Notes under the pieces: model-generated
What the model was told of the DNA's origin: nothing
The model's database searches: none
What the model saw: only the letters and a program-made list of their open reading frames with translations
In this document: positions 26,490 to 35,033 of the stretch, in pieces
Numbering within the stretch: position 1 is the stretch's first letter
How the letters are laid out: each line of letters opens with the position of its first letter
Made by a program: the position numbers and the translations under genes
Source of the DNA: Mycobacterium xenopi
Lineage (GTDB): Bacteria; Actinomycetota; Actinomycetes; Mycobacteriales; Mycobacteriaceae
DNA length: 64,000 nt
Assembly: GCF_009936235.1 (NCBI RefSeq)
Contig: NZ_AP022314.1
Location: 3,038,001 to 3,102,000 of the forward strand
Direction of reading: 5' to 3'

Positions 26490-27053
26490 ATGCTTCCGTG
26501 CGAACGCGTCGACCTGGGCTTCATCGAGACCGCGCCGTATCGATTCCGCAACAGCGTCGAACTCGCCATCACGCCCGAGCAGCTGTTCGAGGTGCTCGCC
26601 GACCCGCAGTCGTGGCCCCAGTGGGCGACGGTGATCACCAAGGTGACATGGACCAGTCCCGAGCCGCGCGGAGTCGGCGCCACCCGCATCGTCGACATGC
26701 GCGGCGGCATCGTCGGCGACGAGGAGTTCCTCGCCTGGGAACCGTTCACTCGCATGGCTTTTCGGTTCAACAACTGCTCCACACCCGCTGTCGCGGCGTT
26801 CGCTGAGGACTATCGCGTCGAGGCCATGCCCGGAGGGTGCCGGTTGACGTGGACGATGGCGCAAAAGCCCGCCGGCTTCGCTCGGCTGGCGATGTTCGTC
26901 GGCCGGCCGCTGCTGAATCGAATGCTCCGCCGGTTCCTCGCCAACCTGCGCACCTACACCGACAGACGCTTTGGCGCCGCGCCGGTTTCGCCCCCGAAAG
27001 ACGCCGGCGCTGACAGCCAGCCGCGAACAGATGCAACGGAGAGCGCGCCATGA
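26490..27053 (+). CDS. SRPBCC family protein (Rv2574 type)
   Basis: A 187-residue START/Bet v1-like protein with a hydrophobic ligand cavity. MLPCERVDLGFIETAPYRFR leads into the typical SVELAITPEQLFEVLADPQS-W segment at about residues 25-45, with GVGATRIVDMRGG and GGCRLTWTMAQKP further on. ATG at 26490 matches the remembered start of Rv2574. A short frame extension of four codons is possible. Its stop overlaps the zinc metallopeptidase start (ATGA). The C-terminal 25 residues are low-complexity. Ligand unknown. Confidence 0.85.
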   Translation: MLPCERVDLGFIETAPYRFRNSVELAITPEQLFEVLADPQSWPQWATVITKVTWTSPEPRGVGATRIVDMRGGIVGDEEFLAWEPFTRMAFRFNNCSTPAVAAFAEDYRVEAMPGGCRLTWTMAQKPAGFARLAMFVGRPLLNRMLRRFLANLRTYTDRRFGAAPVSPPKDAGADSQPRTDATESAP

Positions 27054-27931
27054 CCTTCAACGAGGGTATGCAGATCGACACCAGGACCACCTCGACATCG
27101 GGAGGCTTCGGTGGGCGAACGATCGCGATCGGCGGTGGCCTCGGCGGGCTGGTGATCGCCGTGGTGGCGATGCTGCTCGGCGTCGATCCCGGCAACGTGT
27201 TGAGCCAGCAGCCGGTCAACACCTACGAGAACACCGCGCCAGGTTTCGACTTGGCCAGGTGCCGGACCGGTGCCGACGCCAACAAATACGTGCAGTGCCG
27301 CGTGGTGGCCACCGGCAACTCCGTCGACGCGGTCTGGAAGCAGCTGCTTCCCGGCTACACCCGCCCGCATGTGCGGCTGTTCAGCGGCGCGGTGGACACC
27401 GGCTGCGGGCCGGCCACCAGCGAGGTCGGGCCATTCTATTGCCCGGTGGATCAGACCGCTTACTTCGACACCGACTTCTTCCAGGTACTCAAGGACCAAT
27501 TCGGTTCCAGCGGTGGGCCGTTGGCGCAGGAGTATGTCGTGGCGCACGAGTTCGGCCATCATGTGCAGGACCTGGCGGGGGTCTTGGGTCGCGCCCAGCA
27601 GGGCGCGCAAGGCGCCGGCGGCAACGGCGTGCGCACGGAGCTGCAAGCCGACTGCTATGCCGGCGTGTGGGCGCATTACGCGGCGACGGTCCGTCAGGAA
27701 AGCACCGGGGTGCCGTTCTTGCAGCCGCTGACCGACCAAGACATTCACGACGCACTGTCGGCCGCTGCCTCCGTCGGTGACGACCGCATCCAGCGCAGGG
27801 CGACCGGGCGCACCAACCCGGAGTCGTGGACGCACGGGTCGTCCGCGCAGCGCCAGCACTGGTTCACCGTCGGCTATCAGACCGGTGACCCGAACAAGTG
27901 CGACACCTTCCACGCCGCCGATCTGGGCTAG
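27050..27931 (+). CDS. Neutral zinc metallopeptidase, YpfJ family (Rv2575 type)
   Basis: A 293-residue membrane-anchored metallopeptidase. One transmembrane helix lies at about residues 24-45 (IAIGGGLGGLVIAVVAMLLG), so the catalytic domain is outside. The active site is VVAHEFGHHVQDL with HExxH at His166, Glu167, His170, and a downstream ELQADCYAGVWAHY supplying a Glu ligand. QRQHWFTVGYQTGDPNKCDTF is the family's C-terminal signature. It overlaps the SRPBCC gene by four bases. Natural substrate unknown. Confidence 0.9.
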   Translation: MTFNEGMQIDTRTTSTSGGFGGRTIAIGGGLGGLVIAVVAMLLGVDPGNVLSQQPVNTYENTAPGFDLARCRTGADANKYVQCRVVATGNSVDAVWKQLLPGYTRPHVRLFSGAVDTGCGPATSEVGPFYCPVDQTAYFDTDFFQVLKDQFGSSGGPLAQEYVVAHEFGHHVQDLAGVLGRAQQGAQGAGGNGVRTELQADCYAGVWAHYAATVRQESTGVPFLQPLTDQDIHDALSAAASVGDDRIQRRATGRTNPESWTHGSSAQRQHWFTVGYQTGDPNKCDTFHAADLG

Positions 27932-27944
27932 GGCCGCTAGAACG

Positions 27945-28955
27945 CTAGAACAGCGTCGGCTCCGGTGCCGCGGCGGCCGGTGCGGCAGTGGTGTGCGCGC
28001 CTGCCCGCTGCTCTCCGGCCAAGCCGTAGCGGGCCAGCAGCGGCGCCACCCGCTCGCGCAATGCGGCCCGGTACCACGACGGCAAATAGGCTGCGCGCCC
28101 GTACAATTCGCGATAGCGCGCGACCAGCTCCGGATGTGACCGCGCCAGCCACGACATGAACCAGCCGCGGGTCGACCCCCGCAGATGCAGCCCCAACACC
28201 GTGGCACCCGTCGCGCCGGCGGCGGCGATGTCGCGCACCAATGCCTCCAGGTGTTCAGCGGAATCGGTCAGATACGGCAGCACCGGAGCCACCATGACGT
28301 GGCAGTCCAAACCGGCGTCGCGGACCGCGGCGATCAACCCGAGTCGGGCCTGCGGACTCGGTGTGCCCGGTTCGACGTCCTTGTGCAGCGCGGGATCGGC
28401 CACCGCCAGCGACACCGCGACACCGACCGGCACCTGTGCGGCGGCCCGCGCGATCAGCGGCAGGTCGCGGCGCAGCAGCGTGCCCTTGGTCAGGATCGAC
28501 AGCGGGGTGCCCGATTCGGCCAGCGCGCCGATGATGCCCGGCATCAACGCGTAGCGGCCCTCGGCCCGTTGGTAAGGGTCGGTATTGGTGCCCAGCGCCA
28601 CCTTCTCGCGGCGCCACGAGCTGCGACGCAGCTCCCGGCGCAGCACCTCGACGATGTTGGTCTTGACGATGATCTGGGTGTCGAAGTCGTTGCCACAGTC
28701 CAGATCGAGGTATTCATGGGTGGGCCGCGCGAAACAGTAGCGGCAGGCGTGTGAGCAACCGCGATACCCGTTGACGGTGTATCGGAAGGGCAGCATCGAG
28801 GCGTTGGGAACCTTGTTGAGCGCGGACTTGCACAGCACTTCGTGAAAAGTGATGCCGTCGAATTGTGGTGTGCGCACACTGCGGACGAAGCCGATGCGCT
28901 CCAAGCCGGGCAAAGCGCCGTCGTCGACGTCGATGCCCTGCGGGTCCCAGCGCAT
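27945..28955 (-). CDS. Rv2578c family radical SAM protein
   Basis: A 336-residue radical S-adenosylmethionine protein related to the SplB-like group. The 4Fe-4S ligands Cys67, Cys71 and Cys74 are in YRGCSHACRYCFARPTHEYL. Conserved blocks LGTNTDPYQRAEG, STLTKGT-like SILTKGTLLRRDL and LHLRGSTRGWFM follow. The ATG at 28955 (MRWDPQG) agrees with the M. tuberculosis start. A 12-codon extension is possible. Reaction unknown. The family is not shown to repair spore photoproduct, and mycobacteria do not form classical spores. It converges with the metallopeptidase, 13 bases apart. Confidence 0.9.
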   Translation of the reverse strand: MRWDPQGIDVDDGALPGLERIGFVRSVRTPQFDGITFHEVLCKSALNKVPNASMLPFRYTVNGYRGCSHACRYCFARPTHEYLDLDCGNDFDTQIIVKTNIVEVLRRELRRSSWRREKVALGTNTDPYQRAEGRYALMPGIIGALAESGTPLSILTKGTLLRRDLPLIARAAAQVPVGVAVSLAVADPALHKDVEPGTPSPQARLGLIAAVRDAGLDCHVMVAPVLPYLTDSAEHLEALVRDIAAAGATGATVLGLHLRGSTRGWFMSWLARSHPELVARYRELYGRAAYLPSWYRAALRERVAPLLARYGLAGEQRAGAHTTAAPAAAAPEPTLF

Positions 28956-29008
28956 ATCCCCTATTCGAACTCTTGTTCGAGCCGATGTCAAGGCGGCGCG
29001 ACAACCGC

Positions 29009-29890
29009 TTACACCTCGGCGAGCAACTCCCGCAGCCTGGCCCGGCCCGCGTCGTCGAGTGGCAGCAGCGGCCGGCGGGGATCACCCACGCCAACCCCGA
29101 GGAGGTCTAACCCCGCCTTGACCGTGGTGGCCAGCCCGCCCGCCACGATGAACTCCAGCAGCGGCTTGAGCATCTCGTAGAGCTTGCGCGCCTTGTCCAT
29201 GTCGCCGGCGCGCACTGCGTCGTACAGCTCGATGCACGGTTGTGGGCGCAAACACGGTGCGGCGGTGCACCATCCGGCTGCGCCGGCTTTCAGCGCGTCG
29301 AGCACCAGCGGGTTGCTGCCGTTGTAGAACGGCAGCCGGCCACCGCTGAGCTCGGCAATGCGCTGCATTCGCGACAGGTCGCCGGTGGACTCCTTGACCA
29401 TGGCCAGGTTGTCGATGGTCTCGAACATCCGCACCAGCAGCTCGGGCTTCATGTCGATACCGCTGGTGGCGGGGTTGTTGTACGCCATGATCGGAATCCC
29501 GATCGCCTCGCCGACACTGCGGTAGTGCTCGACGATTTCGCGCTCGGTGAGCTTCCAGTAGGACACCGGCAGGACCATCACCGCGTCGGCGCCGGCTTTC
29601 TGGGCATACTGGGCGCGCCGAATTGTCTTGGCGGTGGTGACATCTGACACCCCGACGACGACGGGCACCCGGCCGCCCACGGCGGCGATGGTGGTGTCGA
29701 CCACGGTGTCGAACTCGTACTCGTCGAGATAGGCCAGCTCACCGGTGCTGCCGAGCGGTGCGATCGCGTGAACGCCGGCGCCCACCAGCCGCTCCACCAG
29801 TGCGCTCAGTGCCGCGGTGTCGATGGTGCCGGCCGAATCGGTGGCGAACGGGGTCACCGGGTAGGCGATGATGCCGTGGATGTTGGGCAC
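29009..29890 (-). CDS. DapA-like Schiff-base aldolase (DHDPS/NAL family)
   Basis: A 293-residue class I aldolase of the dihydrodipicolinate synthase/N-acetylneuraminate lyase superfamily. The catalytic Lys166 is in AMVKESTGD, the Tyr137 in MAYNNPATS, and the phosphate/keto-acid loop in PLGSTGELAYL. It is unlikely to be lysine-pathway DapA, because it lies with a class II aldolase and a divergent cupin regulator rather than with lysine genes, so a catabolic keto-acid aldolase or dehydratase is the better guess. GTG at 29890 has GAGGAG six to seven bases upstream. Confidence 0.85.
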   Translation of the reverse strand: MPNIHGIIAYPVTPFATDSAGTIDTAALSALVERLVGAGVHAIAPLGSTGELAYLDEYEFDTVVDTTIAAVGGRVPVVVGVSDVTTAKTIRRAQYAQKAGADAVMVLPVSYWKLTEREIVEHYRSVGEAIGIPIMAYNNPATSGIDMKPELLVRMFETIDNLAMVKESTGDLSRMQRIAELSGGRLPFYNGSNPLVLDALKAGAAGWCTAAPCLRPQPCIELYDAVRAGDMDKARKLYEMLKPLLEFIVAGGLATTVKAGLDLLGVGVGDPRRPLLPLDDAGRARLRELLAEV

Positions 29891-29900
29891 TATAGGCTCC

Positions 29901-30686
29901 TCAACTGGTCAAGACGTCAGGGTGGCGCTTGAGCGCCCGACGCGCGTAGTAGGCGAAGTTCGCCCGGCTGCGCTCGGGTCGCAGGGTCCAATCGTGGGCC
30001 TCGCGGGCCAGTTTTTCGGGAAGCTCCTTGATCGTGCCGGCCGCCATCGCGGCCAGCTGCAGCTTGGCCGCGCGTTCGATGAGCATCGCCAGCGAACAAG
30101 CTTCTTCGATGCTGGCACCGGCGACCACCTGACCGTGGTGGGCGAGCAGGATCGCCTTCTTGTCGCCGAGGGCGGCGCTGATGATCTCCCCCTCCTCGTT
30201 GCCCACCGGAACGCCCGGCCAGTCGGCCAGAAACGCGCAGTCGTCGTAGAGCGGCGTGGTGTCCATCTGCGACACGATCAGCGGAACCTCGAGCATCGAC
30301 AGCGCCGCGCAGTGGAACGCGTGGGTGTGCACGATGCACTGGACGTCGGGCCGCGCGCGGTAGATCCAGCTGTGAAAGCGGTTGGCGGGGTTGGCCATTC
30401 CCTCGCCGTCGAGCACGTTGAGGTCCTCGTCGACAAGCAGCAGATTGGCGTCGGTGATCTCGTCGAACCCCAGCCCCAGCCGCTGGGTGTAGTACGTGCC
30501 GGGCTGCTCGGCCCGTGCGGTGATCTGCCCGGCCAGCCCCGAATCGTGGCCGGCGTCAAACAAGGCGCGACAGGTCAGCGCCAGCTTCTGGCGGGCAGTC
30601 AATCCCGACTCCCCGACGTTGGCGGCCAGCCGCTCCTGGGCGCGACGCATCAACTCGGCTTTGGAGTCGGTGAACGTGGTTGCCAT
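29901..30686 (-). CDS. Class II aldolase/adducin family protein
   Basis: A 261-residue zinc-dependent aldolase-fold protein (fuculose-phosphate aldolase superfamily). Metal ligands are HTHAFHCAAL near residue 110 and AHHGQVVAG near 165, with an acidic residue in the N-terminal half (FDEITDANLLLVDED). ATG at 30686 (MATTFTDSKAELM) is preferred to an upstream extension that would cover the divergent promoter. It is transcribed with the DapA-like gene 10 bases downstream. The two probably act in one carbohydrate or keto-acid degradation route. Substrate cannot be assigned. Confidence 0.87.
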   Translation of the reverse strand: MATTFTDSKAELMRRAQERLAANVGESGLTARQKLALTCRALFDAGHDSGLAGQITARAEQPGTYYTQRLGLGFDEITDANLLLVDEDLNVLDGEGMANPANRFHSWIYRARPDVQCIVHTHAFHCAALSMLEVPLIVSQMDTTPLYDDCAFLADWPGVPVGNEEGEIISAALGDKKAILLAHHGQVVAGASIEEACSLAMLIERAAKLQLAAMAAGTIKELPEKLAREAHDWTLRPERSRANFAYYARRALKRHPDVLTS

Positions 30687-30710
30687 CGGGGGGCTCCGGT
30701 ATCTCGACAG

Positions 30711-30745
30711 CTTGTGAAACAATGGCCACGATAGGAAACCTTGTG
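30711..30745. promoter_or_regulatory. Direct repeat CTTGTG in the divergent promoter
   Basis: CTTGTG occurs at 30711-30716 and 30740-30745, each next to a GAAAC (CTTGTGAAAC and GAAACCTTGTG). It lies between the divergent aldolase and regulator genes, a natural place for an operator of the cupin regulator. If the regulator starts at GTG 30782 both copies are intergenic. Confidence 0.35.
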
Positions 30746-31318
30746 TCATCATGCAACCATGACGACGAACGGGCAGCGCCGGTGACGGCGCTGCTGCGAG
30801 CCGTGCGCAGGCAACGCGGTCTTACCCTGCAGTCGCTCGCCGAGCAAACCGGTTTGACCAAGAGCTACCTGTCGAAGATCGAGCGCCGGCAGAGCACACC
30901 CTCGATCGCGGTGGCCCTCAAGGTTGCCCGGGCACTCGATGTCGATGTGGCGCAACTGTTCTCCGACCAGACCACCGACGAGAAGATCACCGTCGACCGC
31001 GCCGGCGACCGCACACACGAACCAGGCCGCTACGTCGCGCTGGCATCGGGTGTATTAGGAAAGTCGATGTCGCCCTTCGTAGTTCGGCCGACCGCAACGA
31101 GTACCGATGACCCGCACCCGGTGCATGCGGGTCAAGAGTTCGTGTTCGTGCACACCGGGACCGTCGAACTGCAATACGGAGACCGCGCCGTCGAACTCGG
31201 CGCCGGTGACAGCGCCTACTTCGACGCATCGGTCAGCCACCGACTCCGCGCGGTCGGCAAGGTGCCCGCCGAGGTCGTCGTCGTCGCCCACCAGGACTCC
31301 GGCGCCAACCGAAGTTAG
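30722..31318 (+). CDS. XRE-family transcriptional regulator with C-terminal cupin domain
   Basis: A 198-residue regulator. The helix-turn-helix is VRRQRGLTLQSLAEQTGLTK with SYLSKIERRQSTPSIAVALK at about residues 26-67. A cupin fold follows (HAGQEFVFVHTGTVELQYGD, LGAGDSAYFDASVSHRLRAV) and would bind a small effector. It diverges from the class II aldolase / DapA-like pair and likely controls that pair and itself. The start is uncertain: ATG 30722, or GTG 30782 just before the HTH (VTALLRAVRR), which would leave room for a promoter. A nine-codon frame MTTNGQRR overlaps the GTG by four bases and might mark a small indel. Confidence 0.87.
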   Translation: MATIGNLVSSCNHDDERAAPVTALLRAVRRQRGLTLQSLAEQTGLTKSYLSKIERRQSTPSIAVALKVARALDVDVAQLFSDQTTDEKITVDRAGDRTHEPGRYVALASGVLGKSMSPFVVRPTATSTDDPHPVHAGQEFVFVHTGTVELQYGDRAVELGAGDSAYFDASVSHRLRAVGKVPAEVVVVAHQDSGANRS

Positions 31319-31386
31319 CCGGTGCCGAGGAGTCGGCCGCGGCGAGCGTTCACCGGCACGTATGTCCACCGTCGCCCAATTCAGGT

Positions 31387-32990
31387 ATGAAGCATAGGGT
31401 GAGCGAAGACCCAGAACCGGCCGACGGTGGTGCCACGCAACAGCGGGGCATCAGCCGCCGGACGTTGTTGGCGACGGGCGCGGCGTCGGCGGTGGTCGGC
31501 GCGGGCCTCGGGGTGGGCGGCACGGTTTTGGCGCGGTCCCATCGGCCCGGGCCCGCGCTGTGGCAGCGGCCCGACCGCGCCGCGCACCGCCGGTGCGCGG
31601 TCTGCATTTGCAATTCGGCCAAAACGCGTCCACCCAAGTCGTGGTGTCCTGGCATACCACCGACGCCGTGCGCAATCCGCGGGTCATGGTCGGCGCCCCG
31701 GGATCCGGGTTCGGCCGTACCGTGCCAGCAGAGACCCGCACTTACCGGGACGCCAAGTCCAACACCGAGGTTCGCGTCAATCACGCGGTGCTGGACAACC
31801 TGACACCGGACACCGACTATGTCTACGCCGCCGTACACGACGGCGCCAGCCCCGAGCTGGGAACGGCTCGCACTGCACCGTTGGGGCGAAAGCCGTTGTG
31901 TTTCACCAGCTTCGGCGACCAGGCCACGCCGACGCTGGGCAGGCTGGTCGGCACCACGTATGCCAGCGACAACCTCGGATCGCCGGCCGCCGGTGATATC
32001 ACCGCCGCAGTCGAACGCATCGGCCCGCTGTTCAACCTGGTCAACGGGGACCTGTGCTATGCCAACCTGGCTCGCGACCGGGTGCGCACCTGGACCGACT
32101 GGTTCGACAACAACACCCGCTCGGCACGCCATCGACCATGGATGCCGGCGGCGGGCAACCACGAAAACGAACTCGGGAACGGGCCGGTCGGCTACGCGGC
32201 CTACCAAACGTACTTCGCGCTGCCCGATTCGGGATCAGACCCGCAATTCCGCGGCCTGTGGTACTCGTTCACCGCCGGCTCGCTGCGAGTGATCAGCCTC
32301 AACAACGACGACGTCTGCTTCCAGGACGGCGGAAACTTCTACATTCACGGCTACTCGGGCGGTGCGCAAAAGCGTTGGCTTGAAGCCGAACTGGCCAATG
32401 CGCGGCACGACCCAGAGATCGACTGGATCGTGGTGTGCATGCATCAGACCGCGATCTCGACCACCAACCGCACCAACGGCGCCGACCTGGGCATCCGCCA
32501 AGAGTGGCTACCGCTGTTCGACCGCTACCAGGTCGATTTGGTGGTGTGCGGACATGAACACCACTACGAGCGTTCACACCCGGTTCGCGGCGTGCTGGGC
32601 GGCGACACCAGGACACCGATACCCGTCGATACCCGTACCGACGTCGTCGACACCACCCGGGGAACCGTGCATCTCGTCATCGGTGGCGGCGGCACGTCGG
32701 CGCCGTCCAACAAGCTGTTCTTCGCCCAGCCGCGATGCCGGGTACTGACCGGCGTCGGCGGATTCGACGCCGCGATCGGTCGCAAGGCGCCGATCTACCT
32801 CACCGAGGAGGCGCCGTGGTCGGCGTTTCGCGACCGCGAAAACCCCTACGGCTTCGCCGCATTCGAGGTAGACCCCGGTGCGCCGGGCGGCACTACCTCG
32901 ATCAAGGTCACACATTACGCGGTGGGCGGGCCCGCCGGTGCACTCAGCGTCGTCGACCAGTTCACCCTCACCCGACCGCGTGGCGGCTAG
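31387..32990 (+). CDS. Purple acid phosphatase-like exported metallophosphoesterase (Rv2577 type), frameshifted
   Basis: Exported phosphatase with an N-terminal twin-arginine signal (ISRRTLLATGAASAVVGAG). The N-terminal fibronectin-like domain (LTPDTDYVYAAVHDGA) precedes the dimetal core: FTSFGDQ, LVNGDLCYAN, PAAGNHENELG and VVCGHEHHYERSH. Near 31578-31586 the reading frame changes: the first frame gives WQRPDRAAHRRC, the second gives RAPPVRGLHLQFGQN, as expected. One missing base restores about 534 residues, close to 529 in M. tuberculosis. The stop shares CTAG with the convergent hisS stop. Frameshift may be error or real loss. Confidence 0.87.
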
Positions 32991-34249
32991 CGGCGCAGCC
33001 GCGAAAGTACCTCGGCCACAAGGGAATCCGTCGCGACACTGACCTGTTCACCTGTCGACAGGTCCTTCACCTCGACGGTGCTGGCTTCGATATCGCGGTC
33101 GCCGGCGACCAGCGCGATGCGCGCGCCGGAACGGTCCGCCGCGCGCATCGCGCCCTTGAGGCCGCGGTCGCCGTAGGCCAGATCCACCCGCAGACCACCC
33201 GCCCGCAATTGGGCGGCCAACACCGCCAACCGAAGCTTGGCCTGCTCGCTTAACGGCACGCCGAACACGTCGCACCGGCTGGCCTCCCCGACCGTCTTGC
33301 CCTCGGCTTGCAGGGCCAGCAGTGTCCGGTCCACGCCGAGCCCGAAGCCGATGCCGGACAGATCGGCCCCGCCGAGCTGGCGCATCAGCCCGTCGTAGCG
33401 GCCGCCGCCGCCGATACCGGACTGCGCGCCCAGCCCGTCATGGACGAACTCGAATGCGGTCTTGGTGTAGTAGTCCAGGCCACGCACCATGCGCGGGTTG
33501 ATGACATAGCGCACGCCGAGCGCGTCCAAGTGGGCCAGCACCGTGTCGAAGTGCTGTTTGGCGACATCGGAGAGGTGGTCGAGCATCACCGGCGCGTCGG
33601 CGGTCATCGCCTTGACCTTGGGACGCTTGTCGTCGAGCACCCGCATCGGGTTGATTTCGGCGCGCCTGCGAGTTTCTTCATCCAGGTCGAGCTGAAACAG
33701 GAAGTCCTGCAACAACTCTCGATACTGAGGCCGACAGGTTTCGTCGCCCAGCGAGGTGATTTCCAGCCGGAAGTCCCGCAGGCCCAGGGAACGAAACCCC
33801 GCGTCGGCGACCGCAATCACCTCGGCGTCCAGCGCGGGATCGTCGACACCGATAGCCTCGACGCCGACCTGTTGCAGCTGGCGGTAGCGGCCGGCCTGGG
33901 GACGCTCGTAGCGGAAAAACGGGCCCGCATAGCACAGTTTGATCGGCAGGGCGCCGCGGTCGAGACCGTGCTCGATCACCGCGCGCACCACACCGGCGGT
34001 GCCCTCGGGGCGCAGAGTGACCGACCGGTCGCCGCGGTCGGTGAACGTGTACATCTCCTTGGACACCACGTCGGTGGACTCGCCCACCCCGCGGGCGAAC
34101 AGCGCGGTGTCTTCGAAGATCGGCAGCTCGATATCGCGGTACCCGGCCCGGCGGGCGGCGTCGAGCAGGCCGTCGCGGACCGCGACGAATCCCGCCGACT
34201 CCGGTGGAACATAGTCTGGTACACCCTTGGGTGCCGAGAACTGGGTCAC
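32987..34249 (-). CDS. hisS: Histidine--tRNA ligase
   Basis: Class II synthetase of 420 residues. Motif 1 region is GYRDIELPIFEDTALFARGV, motif 2 is PFFRYERPQAGRYRQLQQVG, and the histidine-binding loops include RGLDYYTKTAFEF and GGGGRYDGLM. The anticodon-binding domain fills the C-terminus (VSVATDSLVAEVL). GTG at 34249 (VTQFSAPKGVPDYV) overlaps the stop of the hydrolase gene (GTGA). The frame runs on upstream through that gene without a stop and the longer version is rejected. Length matches the 423 residues of M. tuberculosis. Confidence 0.97.
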   Translation of the reverse strand: MTQFSAPKGVPDYVPPESAGFVAVRDGLLDAARRAGYRDIELPIFEDTALFARGVGESTDVVSKEMYTFTDRGDRSVTLRPEGTAGVVRAVIEHGLDRGALPIKLCYAGPFFRYERPQAGRYRQLQQVGVEAIGVDDPALDAEVIAVADAGFRSLGLRDFRLEITSLGDETCRPQYRELLQDFLFQLDLDEETRRRAEINPMRVLDDKRPKVKAMTADAPVMLDHLSDVAKQHFDTVLAHLDALGVRYVINPRMVRGLDYYTKTAFEFVHDGLGAQSGIGGGGRYDGLMRQLGGADLSGIGFGLGVDRTLLALQAEGKTVGEASRCDVFGVPLSEQAKLRLAVLAAQLRAGGLRVDLAYGDRGLKGAMRAADRSGARIALVAGDRDIEASTVEVKDLSTGEQVSVATDSLVAEVLSRLRR

Positions 34250-34911
34250 GGGCTCAGGCCTTCGAGGAATGGGTTGTATCGACGCTCGGCGCCGATCGTG
34301 GTCTTCGGGCCGTGGCCCGGCAGGACCAGGGTGTTGTCGTCGAGTACCAGCAGCTTGTCGACGATCGAGCACAGCAGGTCGCGGCCGCTGCCGCCGAACA
34401 GGTCGGTGCGCCCCACCGAGCGCTCGAACAGGGTGTCGCCGGTGAACACCACGTCGGACCCGTCGCCATCGACCCGGAACACCACCGATCCGCGGGTGTG
34501 GCCCGGGGTGTGGTCGACGGTGACCGTGATGTCGGCCAGGTCGAGCTTGTCGCCGTCGCGGTCGAGTTCGACGACCTGTCTGGGTTCGCGGAACATGGCG
34601 CTGAACAGCAGCTGGCCCAAACGCGGCCCGAAACCCTTGATCGGGTCGGTCAGCATGAACCGGTCCTCGGGGTGGATATAGGCGGGGCAGCCGAACGTGT
34701 CGGACACCTTCTGCGCCGACCAGATGTGGTCGATGTGACCGTGCGTGAGCAGGACGGCCGCCGGGGTCAGCCGGTTTTCGTCGAGGATCCGCCGCAGCGG
34801 GCCCATCGCGCGCTGGCCGGGGTCGACGATGATGGCGTCCGCTCCCGGGTGGGGCGCCACCACGTAGCAGTTGCACTGCAGCAGTCCAGCCGGAAATCCG
34901 GTGATCAACAC
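34246..34911 (-). CDS. Metallo-beta-lactamase fold hydrolase, glyoxalase II-like (Rv2581c type)
   Basis: A 221-residue zinc hydrolase. The metal motif is VLLTHGHIDHIWSAQ (HxHxDH), with further ligands in HTPGHTRGSV, FTGDTLFERSVGRTD and LPGHGPKTTIG. It is usually annotated as glyoxalase II, but mycobacteria lack glutathione, so hydrolysis of a mycothiol or other thioester is more plausible. GTG at 34911 is chosen because the upstream residues are unlike the family. Coupled to hisS. Confidence 0.88.
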   Translation of the reverse strand: MLITGFPAGLLQCNCYVVAPHPGADAIIVDPGQRAMGPLRRILDENRLTPAAVLLTHGHIDHIWSAQKVSDTFGCPAYIHPEDRFMLTDPIKGFGPRLGQLLFSAMFREPRQVVELDRDGDKLDLADITVTVDHTPGHTRGSVVFRVDGDGSDVVFTGDTLFERSVGRTDLFGGSGRDLLCSIVDKLLVLDDNTLVLPGHGPKTTIGAERRYNPFLEGLSP

Positions 34912-35033
34912 GGTCCCCAGTCTCCCATCCGCCGACGCGGCCGGGTGGTGCGACCCGCATTCACCGCTGGCTGGCACACTCTGTCCAGACTCGAGGCAAC
35001 AACAACGGCAACAACAGCGGAGGGGTAGCGGCG

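Noticed and set aside
34250..34960. Fusion of hisS with the upstream hydrolase in one long frame
   Set aside because: The frame is open by chance over the hydrolase gene, which has its own complete HxHxDH frame. HisS starts at GTG 34249.
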